From Deferrisomatales bacterium (GTDB taxonomy: Bacteria; Desulfobacterota; Deferrisomatia; Deferrisomatales; JARGFW01): 33,587 bases of DNA. The position numbers and the translations under genes are program-made. This document shows, in pieces, positions 33,072-33,587 of the stretch (position 1 is its first letter; every line of letters begins with the position of its first letter). The notes under the pieces are model-generated. The model did no database searches. It saw nothing but the letters and a program-made list of their open reading frames with translations, and was not told where the DNA came from. The DNA lies in contig JARGFW010000035.1 of the NCBI GenBank assembly GCA_029211085.1, positions 1 through 33,587 of the forward strand, in the 5' to 3' direction.

Positions 33072-33587
33072 TGGCCTCCTTCCGCAGCGCGCAGGTTCTC
33101 GCATCGGTTCTTTGTGGCCTGTTGGCGGGATGTGCGGCGGTTCCGGGGGCTCCGGACCTCGGCGCCTTGTACTCGGATCTCGCGCGCTACCGCGACCCCT
33201 ATCGCAACCCGATTATCGTGATCCCCGGCTTCATGGGCTCCAAGCTCGTCGACGGGGAGTCCGGGGATACGGTGTGGGGCGCGTTCGGGTTGAGCGCTGC
33301 TGATCCCGACACGACACGGGGTGCCCGCCTGATCGCCCTGCCGATGGCGGAAGGCACGCCTTTGACCGAACTACGGGACGGCGTCGCCGCCGACGGTGCA
33401 CTCGACCGGGTGGTGGTCAGCTTCTTCGGGTTCCCGGTGGAGCGAAAGGCCTATTACGAACTGCTGCGCTCCCTTGGGGTCGGTGGATACCGGGATGAGG
33501 ATCTGGGTCGATTGGGGGTGGTCGATTACGGGGAGGGGCACTTCACCTGCTTTCAGTTCGACTACGACTGGCGGCGGGACATCGTGG
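33071..33587 (+). CDS. LCAT/PGAP1-like lipoprotein hydrolase (partial, runs off the end)
   Basis: At least 172 residues from ATG 33071 are present; the window ends inside the gene. Residues 1-21 form a lipoprotein signal peptide with a lipobox, GLLAGC-AAVPG, so it is anchored in a membrane. NPIIVIPGFMGSKLVDGESG and DTVWGAF match the start of the LCAT/PGAP1-type alpha/beta hydrolases, and FQFDYDWRRDIV matches the next conserved block. The catalytic Ser would lie beyond the window. It probably acts on lipids or acyl groups in the cell envelope, in line with its coupling to a VTT-domain protein. Confidence 0.8.
   Translation, partial: MASFRSAQVLASVLCGLLAGCAAVPGAPDLGALYSDLARYRDPYRNPIIVIPGFMGSKLVDGESGDTVWGAFGLSAADPDTTRGARLIALPMAEGTPLTELRDGVAADGALDRVVVSFFGFPVERKAYYELLRSLGVGGYRDEDLGRLGVVDYGEGHFTCFQFDYDWRRDIV

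Overview
The window is about 33.6 kb of GC-rich DNA with bacterial gene order, strong Shine-Dalgarno sites and frequent GTG/TTG starts. Gene content suggests a Gram-negative, anaerobic or facultative deltaproteobacterial-type organism (the Desulfuromonadia/Deferrisoma area is my best guess). The pointers are two probable selenoproteins, an archaeal-type PEP carboxylase, a PxKF-domain exported protein, a P460-family cytochrome and a lipoprotein. The taxon is an inference from gene content, not from a marker gene.

Layout. Positions 1-3.8 kb hold a duplicated, partly decayed module of exported proteins: two paralogues with Ig-like and FN3-like domains, one PxKF-domain protein, and three remnants of such genes. 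Positions 4.1-10.8 kb form the most interesting block. It holds an iron-sulfur flavoprotein, a GrdB/PrdB-family selenoprotein read through an in-frame UGA, and a DoxX-like membrane protein. A mercury operon then starts from a textbook MerR operator: merR, a thioredoxin-fold gene, merT, merP, an unusual ferredoxin, merF, merA, an exported DsrE-like protein, and a second selenoprotein of the AhpD family. Both UGA codons are followed by hairpins with the same GUG triloop, placed 19 nt after the UGA.

Positions 10.8-15.1 kb (minus strand) carry an MmeI-like single-polypeptide restriction-methylation enzyme with a palindromic repeat embedded in its coding sequence, an overlapping HD-domain gene, and an upstream membrane-protein remnant. 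Positions 15.3-22.8 kb carry housekeeping-type genes: pnp with a long structured leader, a receiver-only response regulator, prfC, a DksA/TraR-type zinc finger gene, and a groEL without groES that overlaps an MNT-HEPN fusion gene. Positions 22.9-27.0 kb carry an MFS transporter, a small zinc-finger protein, a frameshifted glycosyltransferase and uppP.

Positions 27.1-33.6 kb carry an AbrB/PIN toxin-antitoxin pair with a shortened toxin, a hemerythrin, archaeal-type PEP carboxylase with a DUF1638 gene, a cytochrome P460 with a DUF4079-like membrane protein, a LOG-family protein, a TVP38/DedA-type membrane protein, and the start of an LCAT/PGAP1-like lipoprotein hydrolase that runs off the end.

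How the genes work together. In the mercury block, MerT, MerF and MerP would bring Hg(II) in and MerA would reduce it to Hg(0). The thioredoxin-fold protein, ferredoxin, DsrE-like protein and the two selenoproteins would form an added thiol/selenol redox layer. That last role is inferred from linkage only.
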